Shown here one piece after another: positions 13,027-26,279 of a stretch of 64,000 nt of DNA (positions are counted from its first letter, which is position 1; each line of letters opens with the position of its first letter). Below the pieces are notes generated by a model, which saw only the letters and a program-made list of their open reading frames with translations, had not been told where the DNA came from and ran no database searches. A program made the translations under genes and the position numbers. The stretch is from Branchinecta lynchi (taxonomy: Eukaryota; Arthropoda; Branchiopoda; Anostraca; Branchinectidae): the NCBI GenBank assembly GCA_023053575.1, contig JAKZAP010000012.1:3224230-3288229 (forward strand), written 5' to 3'.

Positions 13027-15896
13027 TTTTATGGCACTTGAGCTTACTCAAGTGCCATATAGCGATTGTTATTTCTGTCCGTCAGTCGGTCTGTCGGTCC
13101 CGGTTTTGCTAGTTCGGGCACTTCCAGATAAGCTAGGACGATGAAACTTGGCAAGCATATCAGGAACTGGACCAGATTAAATTAGAAATTGTCGCTTCCT
13201 CGATCCGACCATCTGGAGGGGAGTGGAGGGAGGGGGAATCCGGAAAAAATAGGAAAAATGAGATATTTTTAGCTTACGAACGGGTGATCAGATCTTCATG
13301 AAACTTAATACATGGAAGGACTTCGTGTCTCAGACCCTCCATTTTAAATCCAGACCGGATCCGGTGACACTGGGGGGAGTTAGAGGGGGAAACCGGAAAT
13401 CTTGGAAAACACTTAGAGTGGAGGGATCCAAATGAAACTTGGTGGAAAGTACAAGCAAAAGTCCTAGATACGTGACTGATATAACCGGAACGGATCCGCT
13501 CACTTTGGGGGAGTTGGGGGGGGGGGGAGAAGTCCGAATTTGTAGTGATCCCGCGAGTTCCGTGCTTCCTGATGTGCTGGGACGATGGAATTTGACAGGC
13601 ATGTCTGGGACCCGACCAGCTTAAATAGGAAATCATCAATTCCCCGATTCGACCATCTGGGGGGGGGGGGGAGTGGAGGGAGGGTGAAGCCAAAATTTGA
13701 GGTATTTTTAGCTTACGAACGGGTGATCGGATCTTGATGAAAATTGATATTTAGGATGACCTCGTGTCTCAGACACCTCACTTTAAATCCGGGTCGGATC
13801 CGATGACACTGGGGGGAGTTGGAGGAGGGAACCGGAAATTTTGAGAAACGCTTAAAGTGGAGGGATCGGGATGAAACTTGGTGGGAAAAACAAGCACAGG
13901 TCCTAGAAACGTCATTGACATAACCGGACCGGATCAGGGCACTGAGGGGGAGTTGGGGTGGGGAACCGGAAATATTGAGAAACGCTTAAAGTGGAGGGAT
14001 CGGGATGAAACTTGGTGGGAAAAACAAGCACAGGTCCTAGACACGTCATTGACATAACCGGACCGGATCAGGGCACTGTGGGGGAGTTGGGGTGGGGGTC
14101 GTGATTTCTAGCGATCCCGCGAGTTCGGCATACTTCCTGGTGTCCTAGGGCGATGAAACTTGGCAGGTATGTCAGGGATCCGAACAGATTGACTTGAGAA
14201 CAGCCGTTTCCCCGACCCGACCATCGTGGGGGGAGTGGGTGGATGTGGAGTCCGGAATCTAGTGGCGTGCATAACTTTTGAACGGGTGATCGGATCTTGA
14301 TGAAAATTGATATTTAGGATGACCTTGTGTCTCAGACACCTCACTTTAAATCCGGGCAGGATCCGATGACACTGGGGGGAGTTGGAGGAGGGAACTGGAA
14401 ATTTTGAGAAACGCTTAAAGTGGAGGGATCGGGATGAAACTTGGTGGAAAAAACAAGCACAGGTTCTAGACACGTCATTGACATAACCGGACCGGATCAG
14501 GGCACTGTGGGGGAGTTGGGGTGGGGGTCCGGATTTCTAGCGATCCCGCGAGTTCGGCATACTTCCTGATGTCCTAGGGCGATGAAACTTGGCAGGTATG
14601 TCAGGGATCCGAACAGATTGACTTGAGAACAGCCGTTTCCCCGACCCGACCATCGTGGGGGGAGTGGGTGGATGGGGAGTCCGGAATCTAGTGGCGTGCA
14701 TAACTTTTGAACGGGTGATCGGATTTGAATGAAACTTGTCTGGTGAGCTATCGCCTCGGACGTTCAGTGTCACGCCCGGGTCGGGTCCGATACCTGTGGG
14801 GATGGGGGGGGGGGGGGTGGGTGGAAAACTCAAGAAACTATAAAAGCAGAGGGATTGGGACGAAACTTAATGGATGGAACAAGCATTAGGCCTAGATGAA
14901 ATTGACGGAGCCAGATGGTTTCGGGGCTCTGTGGGGGGAGTTGGAGGGGGTTTCCTGGAATTCCGGTAGTCGTGAGTTAGAATAGTTCCAGATGTAAAAC
15001 GACAACGAAACTTTGCAGGCATATTAGCGACCCGAATTATCTTGACTTAAAAACCTGACACAACATACCCCCGGAAACTTCCGTTCCTAGATCGGAGCAT
15101 TTTTGGGGGAGCAAGAGAAGAGAAATATGGACTTCTATAAATTGCGAACGAGTGGTCTGATTCGAGTGAAACTTCATGGGTGATACGAATCGATGGCCTC
15201 GACATGTAAAACATGCGTTCGAACCATATGCGACCACGATTAGGGGAATTGGGGGTGGGGGGACTTTTGACATGCACAAAAACCAAACGGATGGACCGAA
15301 TGAGATGCAATTCGACAGTGCCGAGTTTATGCGGCCTAGATTTGTTATTTGGCGTCTGGGCCGGATTCGGCCAAGGTAGGGGGGGGGGGGGGGGTACTGG
15401 AAACTTGCAGATAGGCTATGCTCCAATTTCAGTCAAACTTGATGAGGGAATTAAGAGATTGGGCCCGAACCGGCTCCGACAACGTTGGTGGGAAGGGGGG
15501 GGGGGGTACCGGAACTTTCCAAAAATGCTCAGATTCGACTGAAACTTGGTAGACATGCATGCATAAACGAAGATGCTTTAGGTGGTCGATTTTTTTTTTA
15601 TTCCGAACCAGATTCGGCCACGGTAGGTGGAAATAGAGTGAGTACCGGAAATCGTGTAGCACGTCTAGGGATCAAACAAATGGATTTATTGGGATGAAAG
15701 TTTGAACAGTCATGTGCATTTGCAATCGAGACGATGCCGGAACTGCTCAGAAATGAGTGAAACTAAATATCCTATTTCTATTTACGAACCGCCTTTTTGG
15801 ATGGCGGGTGTATTTTGTGACGTTTTCATCTACTTTCTTGTACAGCCTACTCGTACAAGTGCCATATGAGCTCGTAGCTCTTGTTATTATACAGTC
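13027..15896 (+). mobile_element. Palindrome-headed G-rich repeat element (family P1), copy 1
   Basis: The head is TGGCACTTGAG/CTCAAGTGCCA (perfect 11-bp arms) followed by a GTCCGTCAGTCGGTCTGTCG tract. The body is a series of diverged units built on GATGAAACTTGG, GGGACCCGACCAGATTA, GAGTGGAGGGA and AACGGGTGATCGGAT, with poly-G runs up to 17 (about 15929). The tail is CAAGTGCCATATGAGCT...GCTCTTGTT. Recent nested duplication is visible: a 135-bp unit repeats at about 13827/13962 and a block of about 430 bp repeats at about 13725/14286. All long ORFs here are proline-rich antisense shadows of poly-G. Other copies: 22539-24805, 35707-45711 (interrupted) and 56679-59768, all + oriented. I cannot assign it to a known class. 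Confidence 0.8.
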
Positions 15897-16100
15897 TGTT
15901 AACCCTTATAAAAAAATACGGAGGTGTGGGGGGGGGGGGGGGGGGCTGTAAGTATTCGGTCAGTGCTGTAATTTTTCTCAATTAGAAAATAAATTAACAC
16001 CAGTTACATACAAAATAAAAAGATTTTTCGCGCAAACCCTTTTTTTCAAAGGTGGAAGAATAACATTATATTAAGGTTTTAATTTTCTCCTATACTTGGC

Positions 16101-17453
16101 CTACTTTTTCTTGTCAGGTTTCTTCTTCTTGACCGGGGTAGATTTCTTCTTGACCGGGGTAGATTTCTTCTTATCAGGTGTGGCCTTCTTCTTGTCTGGA
16201 GTAGCTTTCTTACTTTTGACAGGAGTAGCCTTCTTCTCTTTCACTTCTTTCTTCTTTTTCTCTGCAGTTGCTGTCTTTGGAGTTCCTTTGTCAGCTTTAG
16301 AAGTTCCGCTGGCCTTGACTGGCGTAGCTTTTGTCTCTTTCGGAGTTGAGGATTTCCTTGCTTTTGTCTCAGTTTTTCTCTGGTCCTTGGACGTTTCGGT
16401 AGCAACCTTCGCGCTCTTCTTTACTGCAGGTGTGGATGGGGTTCCGCCCGTCTTAGCCGGCGTGGCTGCTTTATCTGTCGGTTTAGTAGTCATAGGTCTT
16501 CCAGCCTTAACGTTCATTTTATTTTGGTCCTTGGAAGTTCCAGTCAGGGCATCCGTTTTTTTCCCTGGTGTAGAAAGGGCCACGCTGGTCTTAGTTGGCG
16601 TAGGTGCCTTCAGATTCGCTTTAGGGGTCGTCAACTTTTCGCCATTGATGTCCGTCTTCTTCGTGTCCTTCGGCGTTCCGGTTGGGCCGAGCTTCGCGCC
16701 TTTCCCTGGCGTGGTGACTTTCTCTGTCGTCCCGATTCCTTGCTTGGATTTGGGCATAGTGGTCTTAGCGTCAACATTTCCCGTCGAGGTCACAGTCTTC
16801 GATTTTGTGACCCTGTCTTCCAGAGGGTTTTTTCCCGGCACTCTGTCTGGCATCTTTCCTCCCAATTTTGGCGTGCCCGGTGCCGTCTTTTCCATGGCTA
16901 GTGAATCCCCAACTGCTTTCATTCTGGTTGTCGACTGCTTCCCAATTCCTGCTTCTTTGTTTCTGGGTGATTCTCCTGTTTCTTCTCCTTTTTTCTGCCT
17001 GTTCAGCAGCATACCTGCTACGGCTATCTTATGGCCTGCTGCGTTCTCCTTCTCGTTATCTTCTACGTCGTCATCGGGCATCCCTTTCTGCTTTTTCTTA
17101 ATCGTTCGGATTTGCCCGATTAAGTTGGTCATTTTTCCACCCTTGGTTCTCTGGTTGGCACCATCGTCTTCTTCTTGTTGGAGTCCTTCATCTACAACCT
17201 CTTCGTTAGTTTTACGTCCTCTATTGGTAGTGGTAGTAAATGCATTTTTACTTTTCCCCGATCGTGTCGGTACATCTTCGGAGCTCGTTAAGAGTTGCTT
17301 GTCTACTAATAGTCTTAAATCTTGTGACATGCTGGCCAAAACCTCATCGACTACTTCCAGGTAGTTATTGCGGTCGCTAATCGTAGAAGCTACTTGCCTT
17401 GCTTGATCCATCTTTCTAATGGCACCTTCTATAAGTGCGACCACGCGGTCCAT
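16101..17453 (-). CDS. Lys/Thr/Pro-rich protein with TPxK repeats (linker-histone-tail-like), antisense in intron 3
   Basis: An unbroken 450-codon ORF. Residues 1-70 look globular or helical (MDRVVALIEGAIRKMDQARQ...). The rest is low-complexity and very basic, with three imperfect repeats of about 50 residues around TSKDQ(N/R)K and TPxK spacings, ending in ATPDKKK/STPVKKK repeats and PDKKK-stop. (S/T)PxK is the CDK-type site of histone H1 tails, so a chromatin or sperm-type basic protein is my guess, not an identification. The frame is open upstream to a stop at about 17510 without another ATG. A 69-codon ORF (17638-17429) ahead of it could be a first exon (LQAK|GTACGA to GAGCAG|ATC would be in phase), but the acceptor is poor. 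An ATTAAA-like signal lies on the minus strand at 16082-16077. No introns or transposon ends are seen. Confidence 0.55.
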   Translation of the reverse strand: MDRVVALIEGAIRKMDQARQVASTISDRNNYLEVVDEVLASMSQDLRLLVDKQLLTSSEDVPTRSGKSKNAFTTTTNRGRKTNEEVVDEGLQQEEDDGANQRTKGGKMTNLIGQIRTIKKKQKGMPDDDVEDNEKENAAGHKIAVAGMLLNRQKKGEETGESPRNKEAGIGKQSTTRMKAVGDSLAMEKTAPGTPKLGGKMPDRVPGKNPLEDRVTKSKTVTSTGNVDAKTTMPKSKQGIGTTEKVTTPGKGAKLGPTGTPKDTKKTDINGEKLTTPKANLKAPTPTKTSVALSTPGKKTDALTGTSKDQNKMNVKAGRPMTTKPTDKAATPAKTGGTPSTPAVKKSAKVATETSKDQRKTETKARKSSTPKETKATPVKASGTSKADKGTPKTATAEKKKKEVKEKKATPVKSKKATPDKKKATPDKKKSTPVKKKSTPVKKKKPDKKK

Positions 17454-17929
17454 TCTGGTTGGTGGGATCTGCTCAACGGTCCTTCTATATTGTAACGGTC
17501 GCGTTTAAATGCCGAGGCTTTCTTGAACCTTTCTGTTAAGGTCGGTTTAGTTTTCCGGGTGTAGAATGTTCGTACCTTAGCTTGTAGTGCGGATTGTTGA
17601 ATGGGGACACGAGTGGATATTTCAGGAATATTATGCATTTTCCTAATATCGGTAAAGGCCGAAACAATTAGTCAGTTTTTGAAAAATCGTTGCATTTGAT
17701 AACTTAGATGGTTTAATTTTTGGAAGCAAAAACAGGTAACAACTCTTTGAAGAATCGTCACCTACTGCCATACATGAGCAGGCCGCAACTTAGGTAGCGT
17801 GCAAGATCTTTCACTTCTGTTTTTGGGTAAAATACTGTATTATGAAAGTACACCCCTGTTCCCAGGGGTCCCTCCCTGCGCTTATCTTCCAGGAGAATCG
17901 TGAATCCCTACGGACGGGGAATGCTCCAT

Positions 17930-18605
17930 TTATATTTGACAGTGCAGAACGGTTACGTCATTTGAATTTACATTTCTGTAATGGTCGTGTCCAAAACGAA
18001 GTCACAACACCAACTTCAACTCCTAGTAGCTCTCACAAAGAAATTCACCAAATTATATATTTAATTTAAGCTAGAGTCTTTAGTTGTTTTCTTCCACAAG
18101 TTCATTTTCCAGCTTGAGCCTGAAAGGGACCCTTACCAAGAAGGGCCGAAATTTAGCTCTAATGAAGTTCAGCTGACGCATCCGTTTTGCACTGTTCAAT
18201 TCAATTATATTTAAGAAAGCCATAACACGGACAAGCCGACTAGTAGGTTTCGTGTCACATCAACATAATACAATAAAATAGAAAAGATATAAAAATTCAG
18301 CCGACAACAGCTCGGTCAGTAAATATGTCCACTTGACAATATTATAAAAATAGGATAAAAATACATAGTCGTGCAATAAAACTTTATACAAATACTATAG
18401 AATTACGAAAGCTAACAAACAACAACACTAAGGTCATTTACAATTCATTTTTTCACTGTTCTTGTTCATTTTTTTTCACTGTTCTTGCAAAGAAGGGCCA
18501 AAATTTAGCTCCAATAAAATTCATCTGACGTATCTGTTTTGCACTGTCAAATATGATTCGCGGTCAGCTTAGGCTTAAGGAATATTTAATAGGCTACTCC
18601 GATTT
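17930..18605. repeat. Family A fragments upstream of SPT16 exon 4
   Basis: TTTGACAGTGCAGAACGG (17936), ACCAAGAAGGGCCGAAATT (18137), CAGCTGACGCATCCGTTTTG (18169), then GCAAAGAAGGGCCAAAATT and TGACGTATCTGTTTTGCACT (18486-18545) are pieces of the dispersed family in one orientation. Confidence 0.55.
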
Positions 18606-18751
18606 TCATCACCATCATCGGAATGGAACCCCTTTTCAGATTCGATGGGGAGTTGCTGGTGTAGTTGTGCTTTGGAAAGCAGATGTTACTAGCAAACTCG
18701 GCTGGGCCAAAAATATGTTTCAGCAGGAAAGAATATAGTAAAGAGTAGTGA

Positions 18752-19520
<769 letters not shown>

Positions 19521-19950
19521 AACTTCGTTTTTATTTGCAAACTTAAATATAACGCTAATAAATTCCTCTGCAGAGAGAAGAGCTCGGACGCACACTTAAA
19601 AAATAAACAAACGAAAAAATAATTCAATACGACGAATGATACCCGGTCAGATAATCATGGATCTATCGAGGTAAAGGTTATGGTCACAATTAAAAGTTTG
19701 CCTTTGTCAGTGCTTAAGTTTAAATAGTCTTAAAGCACGGATCTTACCAAAAATAGCCCTTCCGCAAGATTGTCCGGATTTTTGTTTGTTTTAATACTCA
19801 TAGTGCCTAGCGAAAAGCGTCAGCTTTGGCTAAAGAAACATACGTTGGCAGTATGTAATATGTCAGAAATAGCACGTGTGGAAAGTGCATAAGTTTTTGT
19901 TCTCTTTAAAGTTAGCTTCCATAGCCCATGACCTCCATGCTTCTGCCCTT

Positions 19951-19987
19951 AATCTATTTATTTATTTATTTATTTATTCATTTATTT
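19951..19987. repeat. TTTA microsatellite
   Basis: About eight ATTT units with one interruption in intron 4. The rest of intron 4 (19521-20595) shows no gene. Confidence 0.85.
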
Positions 19988-20481
19988 CCCTCAGAACTGA
20001 GGAGTACAAAATAATGTATAAAAAGAACTATGCCTAATCATTTTTCCGCATCCCATCTAGGAAGATTTTTTGTAGACCCTATTAGTCTCTTTTGTTTTCT
20101 CTGTTTATTTTTTACCTTCTTCATTTTACTCCGTTATTGCAGTCTCAGTGTAATTTTTCCCTTTTTGTAGTGCGCTATTTCCTTTTTTGTCCAGTGCGTA
20201 AAGTAATTTTCGTAAAAAAAAAAATAACAGAAAAGACTCGGGCTAATTCACCGGAAGTTATATGTTTCTTCTTCCGGGGATTGGAACTGAAGTGCAGCAG
20301 TTATATGCCGCTATTGTAAAATATGACCGGAAGCTTTTCAATAAATCCTTAAAGCACGACTAATAATAGAAATTATATTCACGGTGAAATGGCTCAGAAA
20401 TATCGTTTTAAAAAATACCATTACTTTTCATTTGAAATTAGCAGGGATAATTCCACCATGAAGGCTTTCGCTTCTGTATGA

Positions 20482-20898
<417 letters not shown>

Positions 20899-21015
20899 TA
20901 AGTTTCGGTTTGACTCGCACTGAATCTTGAATGGTGGTGGTAGTAGTGTATTACTAAAGCCTTGCTGCCATTGTAAATCTCAGCAAAATTTACACATGTT
21001 ACAGACAATCCAATC

Positions 21016-21190
21016 CTTAAAGGACCCCTCGTACTATTTAGTCTTCAACTCCCAGTATAAAAAATGAATTGAATACTTTATAACTAGGCTCTGGTTCAAA
21101 CAAATTTTTCACGGCGTTGGCTGTTTTAAGCATCCTCTGACTCGTAGCGAAGAGGGGTTAGAATGTACAGTACGAAATTCGGCTATAATA
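21016..21190. repeat. Family T partial copy
   Basis: AAAGGACCCCTCGTACTATT, AACTAGGCTCTGG, TTAGAATGTACAGTACGAAA follow the order of the 10816 arm. Confidence 0.6.
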
Positions 21191-21197
21191 TACATAA

Positions 21198-21610
21198 GGC
21201 GTACTCTCGCCATTCCCCGCGGACTCCACTTGAGGAGTCCCCGCGTTTTTGTTTGTCCCGGGGACTCACTCCCCGTATTCTCGTGAGTCCCTACAGACGG
21301 GGAATGCCCTGATTATCATCACTATCATCAAAAAGGACTCCCTTTCAGATTCGGAGGGGAATCAATTTTTGCTGGTGTTGGTGCAATGTAAAATTAATTA
21401 AAAATAATCAGAATAAACAAAACCAGAGATAAACTGGCTACAGACTAATTTCGTCAACTGCAAATCTATTTTTCGAACAAAATCAATGCTGGAAGCATTT
21501 CCCGTGTTCTCGCTGTTTCTGTCCGCGGAGTCCGCGTGGAGTGACTCCCTCTATTCTCGCCGTTCCCTTTGATTCCCCGAGGAGTCCTCGGGGAACGGCG
21601 AGAATACGCC
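21198..21610. mobile_element. GC-rich TIR MITE with GGGGA(A/C) repeats
   Basis: Terminal repeats GGCGTACTCTCGCCATTCCC (left) and the inverted GGGGAACGGCGAGAATACGC (right) end a 413-bp element. Inside, GGGGACTC and GAGTCC blocks recur (near 21258-21300 and 21520-21590). A piece resembling its CGTGAGTCCCTACAGACGGG block also lies at 17899. Confidence 0.7.
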
Positions 21611-21681
21611 TATAGTCTCAAAGAGCCACGCTGATTAAAAACAAACTGGAATAATAACAAAAATGACAAGCTGACTATGGA

Positions 21682-22243
<562 letters not shown>

Positions 22244-22538
22244 TGAAAATTAGCACCGGGTCCGTATTCTAGTTATCTGTTTCCTGGAATCCTAGACAGA
22301 AGTGTTAATCATTTCTTCGTTCGTCTATCTATCCGTCTGTAATCTCGTTAACTCTTGGACGGGCTTTTGCATGGTGTTTCATACTTGATATTGGGATTCT
22401 TAAAACCTCACCGGTATTATAGCTCTGCCAGCATGTGCATAAATGAATGAGGATCTGTGCCACTTGTTCGTCAATAGGACTCGGGAATTCCGAGGTTGGT
22501 TATGTGGAGTATGGCACATAAAGAATTATTTTGGTAGA

Positions 22539-24805
22539 TTTTTATGGCACTTGAGCATACTCAAGTGCCATATAGCGATGGTAATTTCTGTCGGTCTGTC
22601 GGTCTGTCTGTCTGTCGTTCTGTCGTTCTGTCGTTCTGTCGGTCTGTCCAGGTTTTGCTAGTTTGGGCACTTCCACACAAGCTAGGACGATGAAACTTCA
22701 CAGGCATATCAGGGACCCGACCAGATCAACTTACAAATAATCACTTCCCCAATCCAACTTTCCCCGGATCCGGGAGTCCGGAAACTATAAAGTAAAAAGG
22801 GAGCAAAAAGTAAAACGGGAGCAAAACAAAACGCTGGCCGACGGCGGGATCGAACCAGGAACCTTCGGGTTAACAGTCTAGTGTTCTACCACTGAGCTAT
22901 GCGACTATGTATCTGAAAGCGAATGCGAGAATATGTGTGGTTTAAAGATGGTCAGTCCAAGTCAAACAAATCTAGTGAAACGTTTGGCAGGAATATCAGC
23001 GAACCGACCAGATTAACTTGGATATAATCATATTCCGGATCCGAAACTTGACATATGTCAAGAACAATTGCCGATAACTGGGGGGGGGGGCTGGGGGCTG
23101 GAGGGGGGGGGGGCACCCAGAACCTCGTGAAACGCTTCCACATAAGCTAGAACGATGAAACTTGGCAGGCGTGTTGGGAAACCGACCAGATTAACTTGGA
23201 AATAATCACTTCCCCGATCCGGCCATCTTGGGGGCAGTGGAGGGATGGGAAATCCGGAAAGTAGTAGCATGCCTAACTTTTGAACGGGTAATCAGATATG
23301 CCTGAAACTTGACATATGTCAAGAACAAGTGCTTCAGAAGCTCAATTTCAAATCCTGACCAGATCCGATAACTGGGGGGGGGGCTGGAGGGGACACCGGA
23401 AATCTCATGAAACGCTTCCACATAAGCTAGGACAATGAAATTTGGCAGGCATATAAGGGAACCGACCAGAAGAACTTGGAAATAATCACTTTCCCCATCC
23501 GGTCATTGTGGGAGGAGTGGAGGGATGGGAATTCCGGAAACTAGTAGCATGCATAACTTTGGAACGGGTAATCAGACATGCAAGAAACTTGACATATGTC
23601 AAGAACAAGTGCTTCAGATGCTCAGTTTCAAATCCGGACCAGATCCGATCACTGGGGGGGGGGGGAGCTGGAGGGGCAACCGGAAATCTGTTGAAACGCT
23701 TCCAAATAAGCTAGCACAATAAAACTTGACAGGCATGTGAGGAAACCAACCAGATTAACATGGAAATAATCGCTTCCCCGATCTTGCTATCGCGGGGGGT
23801 GGTGGAGGGAAGGGGAATCCGGAAACTAGAAACATGCATAACTCTGGAATGGATAATCGGACATGCATAAAACTTGACAATTGTGAAGAACAAGTGTCTC
23901 AGATATTCAGTTTCAAATCTGGACCAAATCCGAAGAGAGGGGGATTAGAGGGGGGAACCGGAAATGTCGTGAAATGCTTAGGGTCGATGGATCGGGATGT
24001 CACAGTAGAAGGGTTGGAAGGGGTTTTCCCGGATTTCCGGTGATCACGAGTTAGGGTACTTCGAGGGGTACTTCCACATGTACTAGGACCATGAAACTTG
24101 GCAGACATATTAGGTACTCTTCCACGTCAACTTGAAAATAGTTCTTTTCCCGATCCGATGATCATGGGGAGATTCTATTGACATGCATAACTTTGGAACA
24201 GGTGATCAGACGTACATGAAACTTGTCAAGTGTCAAGAACAAGTGACTCAGATGATCAATTTCAAGTCTGGAACGGATCTGATAACATCGGGAGGAGCTG
24301 AAGGCGGGGGGAGAAATCTCTTGAAGCGCTTAGAGTCGAGAGATCGGGATGGGACTTGGAGGGAAGAACAAGCATAAGCCACAGATACATTGTAGAGGCT
24401 TAACGGCCTGCCATTCAATTTGCAAATATATTATTATGATTATTAATATCATTGACAAAACAGGACCGATCGTGTCACAGTGGGGGGAGTTGGAGGGGGT
24501 TTTCCCTAATTCCGATGATCACGAGTTAGGGTACTTCCAGATGTGCTATGACCGTGAAACTTTGCAGGCATGTTAGGGACTCTATTAGATTGGCTTGAAA
24601 ATATAGTCCCTCCCCCGATCCGATCATCGTTGGAGGAAGATACAGTTGTCAATGAGTGGTATAACCATTTCAGATCTACTAGATCAAGCCCATTTTCTGA
24701 TGAAATGAATATCTGGAGAGAGATCCAGCCTTGAAAACTGCAAACCGTATCTGACAAACATGCTAACTGTTCTTACAAGTGCCATATGAGCTTTCAGCTC
24801 TTGTT
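22539..24805 (+). mobile_element. Family P1 element, copy 2, with tRNA-derived module
   Basis: Head TTTTTATGGCACTTGAGCAT with CTCAAGTGCCA, then a GTCTGTCGGTCTGTCTGTCT tract. The body has units of about 300 bp each containing GACATATGTCAAGAACAAGT or GGAAATAATCACTTCC. The tail is AAGTGCCATATGAGC...GCTCTTGTT. A tRNA-like segment is at 22835-22906. A scrap resembling the LINE 3' UTR found after 28977 (TGTAGAGGCTTAACGGCCTG) interrupts the body at about 24390-24450. Confidence 0.78.
22835..22906 (-). pseudogene. Degenerate tRNA-derived sequence, Asn(GTT)-like, inside P1 copy 2
   Basis: On the minus strand an A-box-like TAGCTCAGTGGTAGA and a consensus B box GGTTCGATCCC frame an anticodon loop CTGTTAA (GTT). 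The acceptor and anticodon stems do not pair and the T stem is poor, so it is not a functional tRNA. It looks like a pol III promoter-bearing, tRNA-derived module of the repeat. Confidence 0.7.
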
Positions 24806-25472
24806 TTTAATTTTAAGGTGAGTTAGGAAGACAATAGTGGAGTTTTTTTGTTTTTTTTTTATTGGATTTGTCTTGGAAGTTTTTATTATCAATACCCTGT
24901 TGAAATTCGGTACCTTGCAGAAATGGAGACTGAATTTACGCCTTGAAATCGGTAAGCAAAATCTACATCTGCAACAAATTTCTCACTCTCCCATGTGACC
25001 GTAGAGGAAAAGGCAATAGTGAGCAGTCTCTATGAAAAGGTCCCAATTTCAACCGGTAGCGGCGAACAGCCGTTACCAAAATAGTTTTTATCAAGTATTG
25101 TGGAAATTTTAAATAGCCTTTGACTATTTGTTCCGACATGCAAATGTAATTGTAATATGGACAAGTTTGTACGTAACGGTAAATGAAATGATGATTTAAT
25201 CCATAATATCTTTAAATATATAAAAATAGCTTTGGATATGTCAGTTCAATTAACGACACTTCAAGCACTATCAATTATCAATCAACTCGACAGGTTAATA
25301 TTACTTATCTGATAACATTAAAATTTCTAAATAAAATAATCAAGTTAATAAATAAACTACATCACTAAACAAAAGACAGGTCAAAATTACATACCGTACT
25401 TGCCGATCTCGGTTTTATTGCCGTGAAAGTGTGAGCGAATAAATCTCCGTTCGAATATCCTGTGTTTATTTA

Positions 25473-25900
25473 TTGGGATCCCAAAACGCAAGTGGAGGGA
25501 TACCTGTGACTGCGTAAAAGTTGTCCATTTGTCAGTCCATCCGTCACGATAACTCTTGAAGAGAATGAAATATTTTGATGAAACTTGGATGTGAGGATCC
25601 TTTTGGCCAAGGGACATGCCGAGTTCGTAGATGGACTCTGTAGCATTTAATTATTTAATTTTTTTTATTAAATTATTTCCCGGAAGCCGGACAAAACCCA
25701 AAAATTTGTTAAAAGTAAAAGTTTTACTTGAAGATGATTTAGATGTTCGATTTAGGAGTAAGAAGACATGTTGAATCCGTTTATGACAATCATTGTCTAA
25801 CCGGACATATAGTTCCACCTGAATCCGCCCAAAAACCGGAAAATTTGTTATAAGTAAAAGTTTGATCTGAAGTTGGTTAGAGGTTCGATGTAGTGGAAAG
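25473..25900 (+). repeat. GGGATCCC-headed repeat (family P2), partial copy
   Basis: Begins ATTGGGATCCCAAAACGCAA followed by GTGGAGGGATACCTGTGA and GTTGTCC. Two diverged body units with AAAGTTTGATCTGAAGTTGG-like text follow. The 3' terminus is not recognisable. The surrounding 24806-25472 and 25900-26080 show no other feature. Confidence 0.65.
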
Positions 25901-26080
25901 GGGGGATTTTAGCGTTCGTAAATATATATTTATCTACAGCTACAGTGACTAAGGAAGAATACTCTTGGGTAGAGGGATAGATAATAAATGGATTTTAAAA
26001 ATCATGAGAAGCAAAGCTTTTAAAGAAAATAGAAATTTTGGGAAGTCCCTCAAGTTAGCTTTCTAACACCGGATAGATTT

Positions 26081-26172
26081 ATTCAAACGATGCATAAAAC
26101 GGATACGTCAGCCACGATGCTTTGACTGCCAATCATCGTAGCTGATGTATCCGTTTTATGTATTGTTTGAAA
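26081..26172. mobile_element. Small palindrome of family A
   Basis: Arms ATTCAAACGATGCATAAAAC + GGATACGTCAGC and the inverted GCTGATGTATCCGTTTTATG + TATTGTTTGAA, around a loop of about 25 nt. Confidence 0.75.
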
Positions 26173-26279
26173 ATATGTTTCCCAGCCACCTTGGGCTGAA
26201 GGAGTGTCCACCGGATATTTCTGTTCTTGGAGAGGTGTAAATAAATATTCTTTGAGCCCAAGCTGACTTTGAAACATTT

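Noticed and set aside
13274..15662. Several minus-strand ORFs of 77-139 codons rich in Pro
   Set aside because: They are translations of poly-G runs and repeat units of family P1; the frames change between near-identical units.
16096..17364. 422-codon + strand ORF rich in Phe/Ser/Val
   Set aside because: It is the complement of the Lys/Thr/Pro-rich minus frame; its Phe/Leu-rich repeats mirror AAG/AAA codons. Only the minus frame has a balanced N-terminal domain.
22835..22906. Functional tRNA-Asn gene
   Set aside because: A and B boxes are present but acceptor and anticodon stems do not pair, and it lies inside a dispersed repeat.
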